Assembly (NCBI GenBank): GCA_963721905.1
Contig: CAVRMF010000016.1
Coordinates: 1-64,000 of the forward strand
DNA: 64,000 nucleotides
DNA from: Roseiarcus sp963721905
Lineage (GTDB): Bacteria > Pseudomonadota > Alphaproteobacteria > Rhizobiales > Beijerinckiaceae
Direction: 5' to 3'
The notes under the pieces were generated by a model, which saw nothing but the letters and a program-made list of their open reading frames with translations, had not been told where the DNA came from and ran no database searches. Made by a program: the position numbers and the translations under genes. Shown in pieces: positions 16,599 to 24,994 of this stretch. Numbering within the stretch: the first letter of the stretch is position 1; every line of letters begins with the position of its first letter.

Positions 16599-17143
16599 CC
16601 ATTCGATCCGACGAAGCCGCCACGATGCTCGCCGATGTCGAGACCCTCGTCGCCAGGGTCAAGCAGTCGCGCATCTACCGCAGCGCGGCGCTCATCATCA
16701 TCCTGTGGGGCGTGGTCGATCTCGTCCGGGACATTCTCGTCGCGGTCGCGCCTCAATGGTTCGGCCCGCGTTGGTTCCTCATCGACCTCGTTGGCGTCGC
16801 CGGCACGCTCGTCCTGCTGCGCAACGGCGCGTCGCCCGTTTCCCGCTTCCCCTTCAGGGTTCTTGCGGCGTTTGCGCTCTTCTACGCCTTCGGCTGGATA
16901 TGGTCTGACCTTCTCGGGCAAATGGGCCCACGCGAAGAGATGGCGTTCTGGCCGACGCTCTTCCTGTTCGGCTACGCGCTCGCGGGGCTTTGGTTCGGCG
17001 CGGCGTTCTCCGCCATTGGCCTCGGCCTCACTGCGCTGATCCTGGCCGGCTACCTCTGGTCGGGCGAGACCTTCATTCTCTGGCAGGCTTTCGTCAGCGG
17101 CTTCGGCTTCATGCTCTGCGGGCTTTGGATGCGGCGGGCCTGA
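16595..17143 (+). CDS. Polytopic membrane protein, unknown function
   Basis: ATG 16595 overlaps the previous stop (ATGA). The 182-residue product starts with an amphipathic helix (DEAATMLADVETLVARVKQS). About five membrane helices follow (LIIILWGVVDLVRDILVAVA, LIDLVGVAGTLVLLR, FRVLAAFALFYAFGWIWSDL, LFLFGYALAGLWFGAAFSAI and a final pair). Such proteins often sit beside a small winged-helix regulator, as here (17148). No enzyme motif is visible; it may be the target or partner of that regulator. Confidence 0.8.
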   Translation: MTIRSDEAATMLADVETLVARVKQSRIYRSAALIIILWGVVDLVRDILVAVAPQWFGPRWFLIDLVGVAGTLVLLRNGASPVSRFPFRVLAAFALFYAFGWIWSDLLGQMGPREEMAFWPTLFLFGYALAGLWFGAAFSAIGLGLTALILAGYLWSGETFILWQAFVSGFGFMLCGLWMRRA

Positions 17144-17147
17144 AGCG

Positions 17148-17444
17148 ATGGAGGGACCCGACGACGTCATTCACCAACCTGTTCGGCTCCGCGTGATGGC
17201 TGCGCTGACCGCGCTCGCGCCGGACGAGGAGGGTCTCGACTTTGCGCGCCTGAAGAGCCTCACCGGCGCGACGGACGGCAATCTTGGCGCCCATCTCGAT
17301 CATCTCGCCCGCGCCGGCTATGTCGAGGTGACCAAGGCCTTCGTCGCGAGGCGCCCGCGCACGACGGTCAAGGCGAGCCCGAAGGGCCGGGCGGCCTTCG
17401 CCCGCCACGTCGCCTTCTTGAAGGCGATCATCGCGGGGACGTGA
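17148..17444 (+). CDS. Small winged-helix transcriptional regulator
   Basis: The product has 98 residues and is entirely one winged helix-turn-helix of the HTH_34/ArsR-like kind: HQPVRLRVMAALTAL (helix 1), DFARLKSLTGATDGNLGAHL (recognition helix) and the wing LARAGYVEVTKAFVARRPRT. It lies four bases after the membrane-protein stop, so the two form an operon. Regulators of this family commonly control the adjacent membrane protein. No effector domain is present. Confidence 0.85.
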   Translation: MEGPDDVIHQPVRLRVMAALTALAPDEEGLDFARLKSLTGATDGNLGAHLDHLARAGYVEVTKAFVARRPRTTVKASPKGRAAFARHVAFLKAIIAGT

Positions 17445-17448
17445 ACCG

Positions 17449-17736
17449 CTAACCGAGTTTGTCCGGCCAGCGGCGGGCCCCGTGAAAGACGGCGAGAATT
17501 TGAACGTCGCCGGCGGCCACACGATAAGGCACAATATAAGGCGTGTCGGCGACCACAAGCTCTCGCGTTCCGGCGATCCGGCCCGGCCGGCCCAGATGCG
17601 GATGTTCGCGCAGAGTCTCGACCGCGCCGACAAGGCGCACGATAAAGCGTTGAGCGGCATGAGGGTTGTCGCGCCCGATGAAATCGGCGATCGCCTCGAG
17701 ATCGGCTAGCGCCGGTCTTGTCCAGCGCGTCTTCAA
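17449..17736 (-). CDS. parE: ParE/RelE-family toxin
   Basis: The 95-residue toxin opens RWTRPALADLEAIADFIG and continues RFIVRLVGAVETLREHPHLG, then RELVVADTPYIVPYRVAAG and VQILAVFHGARRWP, the full ParE fold. ParE toxins poison DNA gyrase, while RelE relatives cleave mRNA. The lack of strong catalytic charges at the C-terminus favours the ParE side. It overlaps the antitoxin by four bases (ATGA at 17733-17736), the usual antitoxin-first order on the minus strand. Confidence 0.88.
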   Translation of the reverse strand: MKTRWTRPALADLEAIADFIGRDNPHAAQRFIVRLVGAVETLREHPHLGRPGRIAGTRELVVADTPYIVPYRVAAGDVQILAVFHGARRWPDKLG

Positions 17737-17972
17737 CTTTGCGCCGAATATTTCCCAAGCACACGCGCGACGTCGTCTTCATCGGCGAAGTCGCCGCTAT
17801 CCGCGGCGACGATGCCGACCTCCGTCTTGGCCATTTGCCAAGCGTTGAGCGCAATATATTCCTCAATCGCCCTCGCGGCCAGCCAACTTCGCGAACGATC
17901 GGTCTTTTCCGCAAGCCGATCAAGCGCTTCCAGGGTCGCCTCGTCAATTCTCAGCGTGAATGCGGCAGTCAT
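17733..17972 (-). CDS. parD: ParD/CopG-type ribbon-helix-helix antitoxin
   Basis: I place the start at ATG 17972, giving 79 residues that begin MTAAFTLRIDEATLEALDRL, a ribbon-helix-helix, followed by a helix that would wrap the toxin (RSWLAARAIEEYIALNAWQM) and an acidic tail. ATG 17993 is an alternative but touches the palindrome at 17996-18010, which is better seen as operator than as ribosome site. The antitoxin binds DNA as a dimer and represses the operon with its toxin. Confidence 0.82.
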   Translation of the reverse strand: MTAAFTLRIDEATLEALDRLAEKTDRSRSWLAARAIEEYIALNAWQMAKTEVGIVAADSGDFADEDDVARVLGKYSAQS

Positions 17973-17995
17973 TAAGGTGCGCTTTGATCTCATTT

Positions 17996-18010
17996 GGTTC
18001 TCAGAGAACC
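17996..18010. promoter_or_regulatory. Probable ParD operator
   Basis: GGTTCTC-A-GAGAACC is a perfect 7-bp inverted repeat with one central base, 24 bp upstream of the chosen antitoxin start. Ribbon-helix-helix antitoxins autoregulate from such short dyads. No other gene starts close by (the next minus-strand gene ends at 18139). Confidence 0.6.
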
Positions 18011-18138
18011 TAATAGAAAAACCGGCGATCCGCAACCTCCAGCGAACGCCCGCGCCTGCATTGACCTCGCTGCGTGCCCTGGCTGCCGCGGTGGAGAAGG
18101 GTCCGTGGCGTTCGGCCGCCCGGCCGGGCTACGCGGCG

Positions 18139-19107
18139 TCATCGGTCGGCGGTGTCAACGCTGATCGCGCCGCCACAGACGCGCGAGACGCAGGTGCAGA
18201 GTTTCGCGTTCAGAGCCTTCTCGGCGTCGCTCAGGAACACGTCGCGATGATCGACCGGTCCATCCGCCTTAAGGATCGGCAAGGCGCAGAGACCGCATTC
18301 GCCCCGAAGGCAGTCGAAGATCATCTCAACCCCCGACGCCTCGAGCGCCTCGAGCATCGTTTGGTTCGCGGCGACGACGATCTCCTTGCCGAGCCTCGGA
18401 ATCCTCACCGTGAACGGAACCGTAGGATATTGGCCGCTGCTGCCGAAGGTCTCGAAGCGGAGCCGATCCGTGGGTCGCGCGCTCGCCGCCCAGCACCGCT
18501 TGGCCGCCTCCAGCATGCCGATCGGGCCGCAGACGTAGAATTCGCCCTGCGGATCGAGGCGAGCGATCGCTGCTGCGATGTCGACTCGCCTTCCTTCTTC
18601 GCTGAGAACAATGTCGAGACGGTCGCCGACGCTCGCTTCAAGTTCGTGCGCGAGCGCGAGGTCGCCACGGCTCCTGCAGGCGTAGACGACCCGAAATCGC
18701 GCGCCCGCTTCGGCGAGCGCAAGGGCGTGGGAGAAGATCGGCGTCACGCCGATGCCCCCGGCGAGCAGCAGGTAATCGGGCCTGCCGAGGGCCAATCCGA
18801 AATGGTTGGCCGGGGCCGAATGCGTCAGGCTCGACCCGGGGACAAGGCTCCACATATAGGCGGATCCGCCGCGAGTGTCGGCAAGCAACTTGACCGCGAT
18901 TTGGTAGATCCCGTCCGAACACGGGCCGACGATCGAGTACGAGCGGACGTCCGGGCGTCCGCGGATCATGACCGAGACGTTGAGGTGGCTGCCGGGAGAA
19001 GGCTGGACGAAGGCGCCCTTGGGTTCGATCTCGATCATGCGGACGCGAGGCGTCAGGTCGCGCGTCGCGCGAACGACGCCTTCGCGCCAATCGATCGCTT
19101 CGGCCAT
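18139..19107 (-). CDS. vanB: Oxygenase reductase component (PDR/VanB type)
   Basis: The 322-residue protein has three domains. A flavin-binding region has RSYSIVGPC (about 55-63). An NAD-binding region has LLLAGGIGVTPIFSHAL (about 115) and FYVCGPIGMLEAA (about 205). A C-terminal plant-type 2Fe-2S domain has CLRGECGLC plus a distal Cys in KLCTCVSRVCGG. It passes electrons from NAD(P)H through FMN to its iron-sulphur cluster and on to the Rieske oxygenase encoded 10 bp upstream. The substrate is probably an aromatic O-methyl compound such as vanillate, by similarity only. Confidence 0.85.
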   Translation of the reverse strand: MAEAIDWREGVVRATRDLTPRVRMIEIEPKGAFVQPSPGSHLNVSVMIRGRPDVRSYSIVGPCSDGIYQIAVKLLADTRGGSAYMWSLVPGSSLTHSAPANHFGLALGRPDYLLLAGGIGVTPIFSHALALAEAGARFRVVYACRSRGDLALAHELEASVGDRLDIVLSEEGRRVDIAAAIARLDPQGEFYVCGPIGMLEAAKRCWAASARPTDRLRFETFGSSGQYPTVPFTVRIPRLGKEIVVAANQTMLEALEASGVEMIFDCLRGECGLCALPILKADGPVDHRDVFLSDAEKALNAKLCTCVSRVCGGAISVDTADR

Positions 19108-19117
19108 CGGCTCCCGC

Positions 19118-20209
19118 CTATTCCGCGGCCCGCTCGGGCGCGCTTGTCCCCTCTTCCCGCGCCAGCATTCGATCGATCATGCGCCGCGCCCATAAGGCGC
19201 CCGCGTCGATATTGAGATTGTAGAACGGCGATCGCGGATTCCTGCCGATCGCGCGCTGCTGCGCCTCGAGGACGACGTGATCCTGATCGTAGACGCCTTT
19301 GCCGTCGTTGACGTGGGCGCGCTGAAGGTTCCGGGTGAGTTCGGCGTCTTCGGTCCGGAAAGTGCGAACGAAATTCCAGAAATAATGACAGCTCGTCTCG
19401 GTCTCGGGCGCAATGGCCGCGAGAAAAGCGCCGTTGACGCCCTTCGAGCGGTCGCCCTCGGGCGCGCCGGTTCCTGCCGGAGCGACCCCGACATCGCCGA
19501 CCACGACCGCCGGCGCCTGGAAGGTGACGATTTGCCATCGGTCGACGCGCCCCGGCTTGCCCAGTTGCTTGCCCCAAAACGGCGGCGGGTCAATGTCGAT
19601 CATCCAGCGCGTCATCGTGGCCGTGCGATCGGTGTGGGTGACTTCGAAAGGCGTATCCAGAATCGCGTCATGGCCGATGCTGCCGGAGTGCACATAAGTC
19701 TCGTGCGTCAGATCCATCAAATTATCGATGACAAGGCGATAGTCGCATTTGAGGCCATAGAACGTGCCGCCCTCGCCTTTCCATTCGTCTCCGTCATTCC
19801 AGTGGAAATCGGGCAACGCGGCGGGGTCGGCCAGAGCCGGATCGCCCGGCCAGACCCAGACGAGGCGATGGCGCTCCGTGACCGGATACGCGCGCACGCA
19901 GGCGGAAGGGTTGATTGTCTTCTGGGCCGGCATGTGCGTGCACCGGCCCGAGGAATTGAACACCAGCCCGTGATAGCCGCAGACAATCTGGTCGCCGGCA
20001 AGACGGCCCATCGACAGCGGCAGCAGCCGATGCCAGCAGGCGTCCTCGAGCGCCGCGACTCCGCCGTCGGAGCGGCGATAGAGCACGATGTCTTTGTCGC
20101 AGATCGTTCGGGCGGCGAGCGCGGGCTCAATTTCGTGGCTCCAGGCGGCCGGATACCACGCGTTCAGGGGAAAGGGCTTGCCGCTCGCCATGGCGTTGCT
20201 CCCGAGCAT
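19118..20209 (-). CDS. vanA: Rieske oxygenase, VanA-like
   Basis: The protein has 363 residues. The N-terminal Rieske centre shows ACWHRLLPLSMG (with Cys-x-His, about 57-68) and IVCGYHGLVFN (Cys-x-x-His, about 75-85). The catalytic domain's iron site shows DNLMDLTHETYVHSGSIG, where Asp-x-x-His-x-x-x-x-His is the mononuclear iron motif. VanA family enzymes demethylate vanillate to protocatechuate; other members act on dicamba or similar compounds. It is the first gene of the vanAB-like pair. A second start six codons in (Met-Ala-Ser-Gly-Lys) is possible. Substrate specificity is inferred. Confidence 0.85.
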   Translation of the reverse strand: MLGSNAMASGKPFPLNAWYPAAWSHEIEPALAARTICDKDIVLYRRSDGGVAALEDACWHRLLPLSMGRLAGDQIVCGYHGLVFNSSGRCTHMPAQKTINPSACVRAYPVTERHRLVWVWPGDPALADPAALPDFHWNDGDEWKGEGGTFYGLKCDYRLVIDNLMDLTHETYVHSGSIGHDAILDTPFEVTHTDRTATMTRWMIDIDPPPFWGKQLGKPGRVDRWQIVTFQAPAVVVGDVGVAPAGTGAPEGDRSKGVNGAFLAAIAPETETSCHYFWNFVRTFRTEDAELTRNLQRAHVNDGKGVYDQDHVVLEAQQRAIGRNPRSPFYNLNIDAGALWARRMIDRMLAREEGTSAPERAAE

Positions 20210-20303
20210 GCGCGGCTGTCGCCGCGTCAGCGCGGATTTTGGACCTTGGGCGCGGGCTCCGCAAGCGTGGACGGGCGGCGAAGCTCCAACCCCCGGCCCG
20301 TCG

Positions 20304-22079
20304 TCATGTTTCCGGCGCGCCGGCTCTTTGCATGCCTTCGGTTATGCGCTCGCGCTGGGCGAGAAAGACCGGATTGTCGCTTTCCGCGCCGGCCCGAAAG
20401 CGCTGGATGCTGAAGGCGGGCGCCATTTCGAGGCCGAACTTGATCTCCGTCTCGGCCTCGCCTTGCCGGCCGATAAGAGAGAGCGCCGCCGCATTGTAGA
20501 AATGGTTGAGCGGATAGTTCCGGCTGGTGTCCATCGAGCGGCGGAAGAGATCCACCGCCTCCTCGTCCCGGCTCAGATGGAGCTTGGCGAGACCCTCGAT
20601 ATGGGTCCACAGAAAGGAGGCGCCGTCGCTTGGCGAAATGCGCAACGCCTCGGCGATGTGGCCCTCCGTCTCTTCCGCCCGGCCGAGCATGATCTTGGCC
20701 AGGCCGATCCATGCGTGCGCCGCGCCGAGGTTTCGGTTCAGGGTCAGGGCCCGCTCAAGTTCCCCGATGCCGCGGGAGGCGCGGTTGGTCAAAATCTGGA
20801 CGTATCCCAGCCAGAGATGGGCCCAGTAGTTGCGCGGCTGGATCGCGAGCCCCTTGAGCAGGAGCGCTTCGGCTGCAGAAAGCCGCTCACGACGGTCGTC
20901 CGTGGCATAGAGTGCGCCAAAGAGGACATCGACTCGCGCCGCGCCGACGAGCGCGTCGATATTGGACGGGTCGAGCTCGACGGCCTTCTCGAAAAGACCG
21001 CGGGCTCGCATGAGGTTGTCGCGCCGCCCCTTATTGAAGGCAGCCGAGCCCCTGAAATAATAGTCCAAAGAATCGGGATTGGCCTCGTGTTCCGCCCGCT
21101 GCGCCTCGACTGCGATCAATTCCGGGCGCACCTGATTGGTGAGGTGGGAGACGATCTCGTCCTGCATGTCGAACAGATCGGCGAGCGGCTTGTCGAAACG
21201 GTCGGCCCAAAGGTGATTGCCGGTCACGCCGTCGATCAGCTGCACATTGACGCGCATCCTGCTCGCGCCCCTTTGGATGCTGCCTTCAACGATGTAGCGG
21301 ACGTTGAGCTCTCGCCCGATCTGCTTCGCGTCGACAGTCTTGCCTTTGTAAGTGAAGGCGGTGTTGCGCGCGACGACAAGAGCGCCGGTGATTCGCGAAA
21401 GGTCTGTCGTCAGGCTTTCGGTGACGCCGTCGGCGAAATTTTCGAGCTCCGCGCCGCCGCCCATATTGGCGAAGGGCAGGACCACGATCGAAAGGCGCGC
21501 TGGGCCGGCTCGCTCCGGCGGCGCCTCGAGCGGGGCGGGCTTCGCCTCGGCGGGCACGCCGACATCCAGCGAATAAACCCGCATCGGATCGGCGATATTC
21601 TTCAGTTCCTTGTGGCCAAGGTCGCTGACCGAGATATCGAGCCTCCCTTTGACCTGGCGATAGGCGTCTTCGGAAAGCGCGATCGCGCCCGGCAAAGCGA
21701 TTCCCTCGAGGCGGGCGGCGATATTGACGCCGTCGCCCATCAGGTCGCCGTCCGCCTCCTCGACAACGTCGCCGAGATGGACGCCGACGCGAAACTCGAT
21801 CCGGCGATCGGGCGGCAGCCCGGCGTTGCGCTCCACCAGTCCGTTCTGCATCTCGATGGCGCAGCGCACCGCATCGACGACGCTGCGAAATTCGACCAGC
21901 ACGCCGTCGCCCGTGCGCTTCACCACCCGGCCGTGATGCACCGAGATGACGGGGTCGATCAGGTCGCTTCTCAGCGCCCGCAGCCTGGCCAGGATGCGGT
22001 CCTCGTCGGCGCCGGCGAGCCGCGAGAAGCCGACGATATCGGCGACGAGAATTGCCGCCAGCTTTCTGGTTACGATCAT
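20304..22079 (-). CDS. Adenylate/guanylate cyclase with TolB-like and TPR regions
   Basis: ATG 22079 gives 591 residues that open with the cyclase domain (ILVADIVGFSRLAGADEDRI, RVVKRTGDGVLVEF, RVGVHLGDVVEEADGDLMGD, VNIAARLEGIALPG). Asp in VADIVGFS and in DGDLMGDGVN fit metal-binding positions. Residues about 205-335 are a TolB-like segment (IVVLPFANMGGG, FADGVTESLTTDLSRI). Several TPR units fill the rest (ELERALTLNRNLGAAHAWIG). The class III cyclase plus TPR layout is frequent in Hyphomicrobiales, where copies number many per genome. It probably makes cAMP; the input signal is unknown. It is divergent from the SDR gene at 22225. Confidence 0.9.
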   Translation of the reverse strand: MIVTRKLAAILVADIVGFSRLAGADEDRILARLRALRSDLIDPVISVHHGRVVKRTGDGVLVEFRSVVDAVRCAIEMQNGLVERNAGLPPDRRIEFRVGVHLGDVVEEADGDLMGDGVNIAARLEGIALPGAIALSEDAYRQVKGRLDISVSDLGHKELKNIADPMRVYSLDVGVPAEAKPAPLEAPPERAGPARLSIVVLPFANMGGGAELENFADGVTESLTTDLSRITGALVVARNTAFTYKGKTVDAKQIGRELNVRYIVEGSIQRGASRMRVNVQLIDGVTGNHLWADRFDKPLADLFDMQDEIVSHLTNQVRPELIAVEAQRAEHEANPDSLDYYFRGSAAFNKGRRDNLMRARGLFEKAVELDPSNIDALVGAARVDVLFGALYATDDRRERLSAAEALLLKGLAIQPRNYWAHLWLGYVQILTNRASRGIGELERALTLNRNLGAAHAWIGLAKIMLGRAEETEGHIAEALRISPSDGASFLWTHIEGLAKLHLSRDEEAVDLFRRSMDTSRNYPLNHFYNAAALSLIGRQGEAETEIKFGLEMAPAFSIQRFRAGAESDNPVFLAQRERITEGMQRAGAPET

Positions 22080-22224
22080 GGCGAGGCTCCGCGTCCCGCC
22101 CAAAATATAGGGCCGCGGCCGAAACAATCCAGAATCGGCGGGAACACAAGCGGCGCCGCGGACCATTTGACGCGCCGCGCCGCCGCAGCCATGGTCTCCT
22201 GGCCCTTACAAACGGAAATTCGCT

Positions 22225-23004
22225 GTGACTTCACCCCGAATTGTCATTCCCGATCTCGCCGGCAAGGCGGTTCTCGTCACCGGCGGCTCGACTGGCATCG
22301 GGGCGGCGGTGGCGCTGGGCTTCGCCGAGCAGGGGGCCAGGGTCGCGATCGGCTATCATGCGAGCGAGGCGCCCGCGCTCGCGATCAAGCGTGAGATCGA
22401 GGCCCGCGGCGGCGAAGCGCTTGCAGTCAAGGGCGACGTCGGAGATCCGAGCGAATGCGACCGCATCGTCGCCGAGACGGCGGCTCGTTTTGGCCGTCTC
22501 GGCGGGCTTGTGAACAATGCCGGTCTGATGCTCGGCCGAATTCCCTCGTTCGAGGCGGACGACGAGCGCGTGCGCGCTGTGATTGACCTTAACGCGCGTT
22601 CGGTCGTCTCGATGACCCGAGCCGCCGTTCCCTGGCTCGAGCGTCAGGGCGGCTTCATCATCAACACGACGTCGATCGCGGCCCGCCATGGTGGCGGCGG
22701 GGGTGCCGTTCTTTACGCCGCCGCAAAGGGCTTTGTTTCGACGCTCACCCGCGGCAATGCGAAGGAGCTGATCGGCAAGAACATACGGGTGAACGCCGTT
22801 GCGCCCGGCGTGATCGCGACGCCGTTCCACGAACGCTACTCGGACGCTGAAATGATGGAAGCCATGCGCCGGACCATTCCGCTCGGCCGCGTGGGGACGC
22901 CAGAGGACTGCGTCGGCGCTTATCTGTTTCTCGCCTCGGAAGCGCTCAGCGGATACGTCGTCGGGCAGATTATCGAGGTCAACGGCGGTCAGCTGATGCC
23001 GTGA
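22225..23004 (+). CDS. Short-chain dehydrogenase/reductase
   Basis: A GTG start at 22225 gives 259 residues. The NAD(P)-binding glycine motif is TGGSTGIG (about 20-27), the structural NNAG is in GGLVNNAGLM (about 90-99), and the catalytic Ser-Tyr-Lys set is INTTSIAARHG followed by AVLYAAAKGFV near 165-175. The C-terminus (SGYVVGQIIEVNGGQLMP) is that of FabG-like classical SDRs. The lone Ala for the usual Ser after the catalytic Tyr (YAAAK) is a common variation. The substrate is unknown. Confidence 0.88.
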   Translation: MTSPRIVIPDLAGKAVLVTGGSTGIGAAVALGFAEQGARVAIGYHASEAPALAIKREIEARGGEALAVKGDVGDPSECDRIVAETAARFGRLGGLVNNAGLMLGRIPSFEADDERVRAVIDLNARSVVSMTRAAVPWLERQGGFIINTTSIAARHGGGGGAVLYAAAKGFVSTLTRGNAKELIGKNIRVNAVAPGVIATPFHERYSDAEMMEAMRRTIPLGRVGTPEDCVGAYLFLASEALSGYVVGQIIEVNGGQLMP

Positions 23005-23032
23005 CCCGCGGGGCCGCTGGGCTCAAGAGGCC

Positions 23033-23308
23033 CTATTGCCGATACTGCTGAATGCGCGTCGTGCGCAGCCCGGCGAGGCCATACTGGTCGATCGACATCT
23101 GCCAGCTCAGGAACTCGTCGACAGTCAGCGTATAGCGCGTGCAGGCTTCCTCGAGCGAAATGAGCCCGCCGCGCACTGCCGCGACCACTTCCGCCTTGCG
23201 GCGGATGACCCAGCGGCGGGTGGTTGGAGGCGGCAAATCGGCGACCGTCAGCGGACTGCCGTCAGGGCCGATCACGTATTTCACCCTCGGCCGCATCGTG
23301 TCACTCAT
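23033..23308 (-). CDS. sciP: SciP, CtrA inhibitor (DUF1153)
   Basis: ATG 23308 gives the 91-residue family length; longer starts add unrelated residues. The protein contains RVKYVIGPDGSPLTVADLPP, the helix-turn-helix RRWVIRRKAEVVAAVRGGLI, and SLEEACTRYTLTVDEFLSWQ. This is the well-conserved DUF1153/SciP family of Alphaproteobacteria. In Caulobacter SciP binds DNA-bound CtrA and blocks its recruitment of RNA polymerase, timing cell-cycle transcription. rcdA, another CtrA-control gene, lies 3 kb away (26214). Confidence 0.92.
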   Translation of the reverse strand: MSDTMRPRVKYVIGPDGSPLTVADLPPPTTRRWVIRRKAEVVAAVRGGLISLEEACTRYTLTVDEFLSWQMSIDQYGLAGLRTTRIQQYRQ

Positions 23309-23593
23309 GGAACGCTCACTTGTACGCGGTACTGAAGCTTCGGGACGATAGTTCAAGCGATTTAAGATTTGCCTAAACTGCGGCGGACCAAAAAAACGCC
23401 CTAACTGTTTCAAATCGCGTGATGTCTTACCTAAAGGTTATCGCCCCTGATCTCGGCGACGGGCGCCAGCCGGTTGAACGTCCCGACGTGGCAAAACTGG
23501 CGGCGGAGGCGGAATTGGTCTATGGGTTGTCACGGTGGGCCGAAAGCCCAATCTAACCCCATGACCCGGCGAGTCCGCCGGGGTGAGATCGGA

Positions 23594-24748
23594 ATGCTTG
23601 CGCCTGCCCTCGCGACGGCCTTGCGCCCAGCGACCAACAGTCTTGGCCTCGAAAAGGCCCCCGAAGACACGCGGGTGGTCGTGGCGATGTCGGGCGGGGT
23701 CGACTCGTCCGTGGTCGCGGCGATGCTGGCCGAAGAGGGCTACGACGTCGTCGGCTTGACGATGCAGCTCTACGATCATGGCGAGGCGACGCACCGCAAG
23801 GGCGCCTGCTGCGCCGGCCAGGACATCCATGACGCCCGCGACGTCGCGGTGCGCCTCGGTATTCCCCATTACGTGCTCGACTACGAGCAGCGCTTTCGCG
23901 AGAAGGTGATCGAGCCGTTCGCGCGCGCCTATATCGGCGGCGAGACGCCCATCCCCTGCGTCGCCTGCAACCAGCAGATGAAATTCGCCGACCTTTTTGC
24001 GGCGGCGAGGGACCTGGGCGCCGACCTCCTGGCGACGGGTCACTACGTCGTCGCGCGCGACGACGGTCGCGGCGGGCGGGCGTTGTACCGCGCCGCCGAC
24101 GCAGACCGCGACCAGAGCTATTTCCTGTTCGCCACCACCCGCAACCAGCTCACGCGTCTGCGCTTTCCGCTCGGCGGGATGCCGAAGCCAGAGGTGCGGG
24201 AGCTCGCGCGCAAATACGGTCTCATCAACGCCGAAAAGGCCGACAGTCAGGACATCTGCTTCGTTCCTGCCGGCCACTACAGCGAGGTGATCGAGCGCCT
24301 CCTCCCCGGCGCCGCGATTCCCGGCGACATCGTCCATATCGACGGCCGTGCGCTAGGGCGTCATGCCGGCATCGTTCATTACACGATCGGCCAGCGGCGC
24401 GGCCTCGGAGTCGCCGCGACCGAGCCGCTCTATGTGGTCGCGCTCGACGCGGCCCGCGCCCGCGTGATTGTGGGTCCCCGTTCCGCACTCGCCAGGACGC
24501 GCCTCACGCTCCGGGAAGTAAACTGGATCGGCGACGGCGAACTCGCCGACGCGCCGCCGTCAGGACTTCCGATCGCCGCGCGAGTGCGCTCGACCCGCCC
24601 GCCCGCCCCTGCGATTCTGTTGCCGACCGGTGAAGTCGAGTTCGTCGAGCCCGAAAGCGGCGTATCGCCGGGCCAGGCCTGTGTCTTCTACGAATCCGTC
24701 GACCCGCGCGCGCGGGTGCTGGGCGGCGGCTTCATCGCAGCGTCTTGA
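23594..24748 (+). CDS. mnmA: tRNA-specific 2-thiouridylase MnmA
   Basis: I chose ATG 23594 (384 residues), since upstream in-frame Met codons add non-conserved residues. The PP-loop is VVAMSGGVDSSVVAAML (about 29-45). The two catalytic Cys lie in PCVACNQQMKFADLF (about 118-132) and DSQDICFVPAG (about 216-226). HYTIGQRRGLGV (about 258-269) is also diagnostic. The enzyme installs the 2-thio group on U34 of tRNAs for Lys, Glu and Gln, taking sulphur from the IscS relay. It is a housekeeping gene with no sign of damage. Confidence 0.95.
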   Translation: MLAPALATALRPATNSLGLEKAPEDTRVVVAMSGGVDSSVVAAMLAEEGYDVVGLTMQLYDHGEATHRKGACCAGQDIHDARDVAVRLGIPHYVLDYEQRFREKVIEPFARAYIGGETPIPCVACNQQMKFADLFAAARDLGADLLATGHYVVARDDGRGGRALYRAADADRDQSYFLFATTRNQLTRLRFPLGGMPKPEVRELARKYGLINAEKADSQDICFVPAGHYSEVIERLLPGAAIPGDIVHIDGRALGRHAGIVHYTIGQRRGLGVAATEPLYVVALDAARARVIVGPRSALARTRLTLREVNWIGDGELADAPPSGLPIAARVRSTRPPAPAILLPTGEVEFVEPESGVSPGQACVFYESVDPRARVLGGGFIAAS

Positions 24749-24767
24749 GGTTCGGCGGAGACGGGCC

Positions 24768-24974
24768 ATGGCTGCATTCGACGAGGAAGCCGTTTTCGGC
24801 CCGAAGCCGAAAAAGCCGGTCGCTCATGAGATCGGTCAGAACCTCGACGACCTCTCCGAACCCGAGCTCGCCGAGCGCATCGGGCTTCTGAAAGCGGAAA
24901 TCGAGCGGCTCGAACGGGCGATCCTGTCGCGCCAGGCGACGCGCGCGGCGGCGGCCTCGGCCTTCAAGGCCTGA
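24768..24974 (+). CDS. DUF1192 family small protein
   Basis: The 68-residue acidic/helical protein begins MAAFDEEAVFGPKPKK and carries the family core NLDDLSEPELAERIGLLKAE followed by a charged coiled-coil helix (IERLERAILSRQA). DUF1192 members are conserved in Hyphomicrobiales and often lie beside the DUF1465 (rcdA) gene, as here within 1.3 kb. The function is unknown. It starts 19 bases after mnmA on the same strand. Confidence 0.88.
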   Translation: MAAFDEEAVFGPKPKKPVAHEIGQNLDDLSEPELAERIGLLKAEIERLERAILSRQATRAAAASAFKA

Positions 24975-24994
24975 ATCTCAAACGGGAGGACCGC

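Noticed and set aside
20088..22394. A 768-codon plus-strand open frame opposite the cyclase gene
   Set aside because: High-GC antisense frame with no protein features. The minus-strand cyclase/TPR protein is unmistakable.
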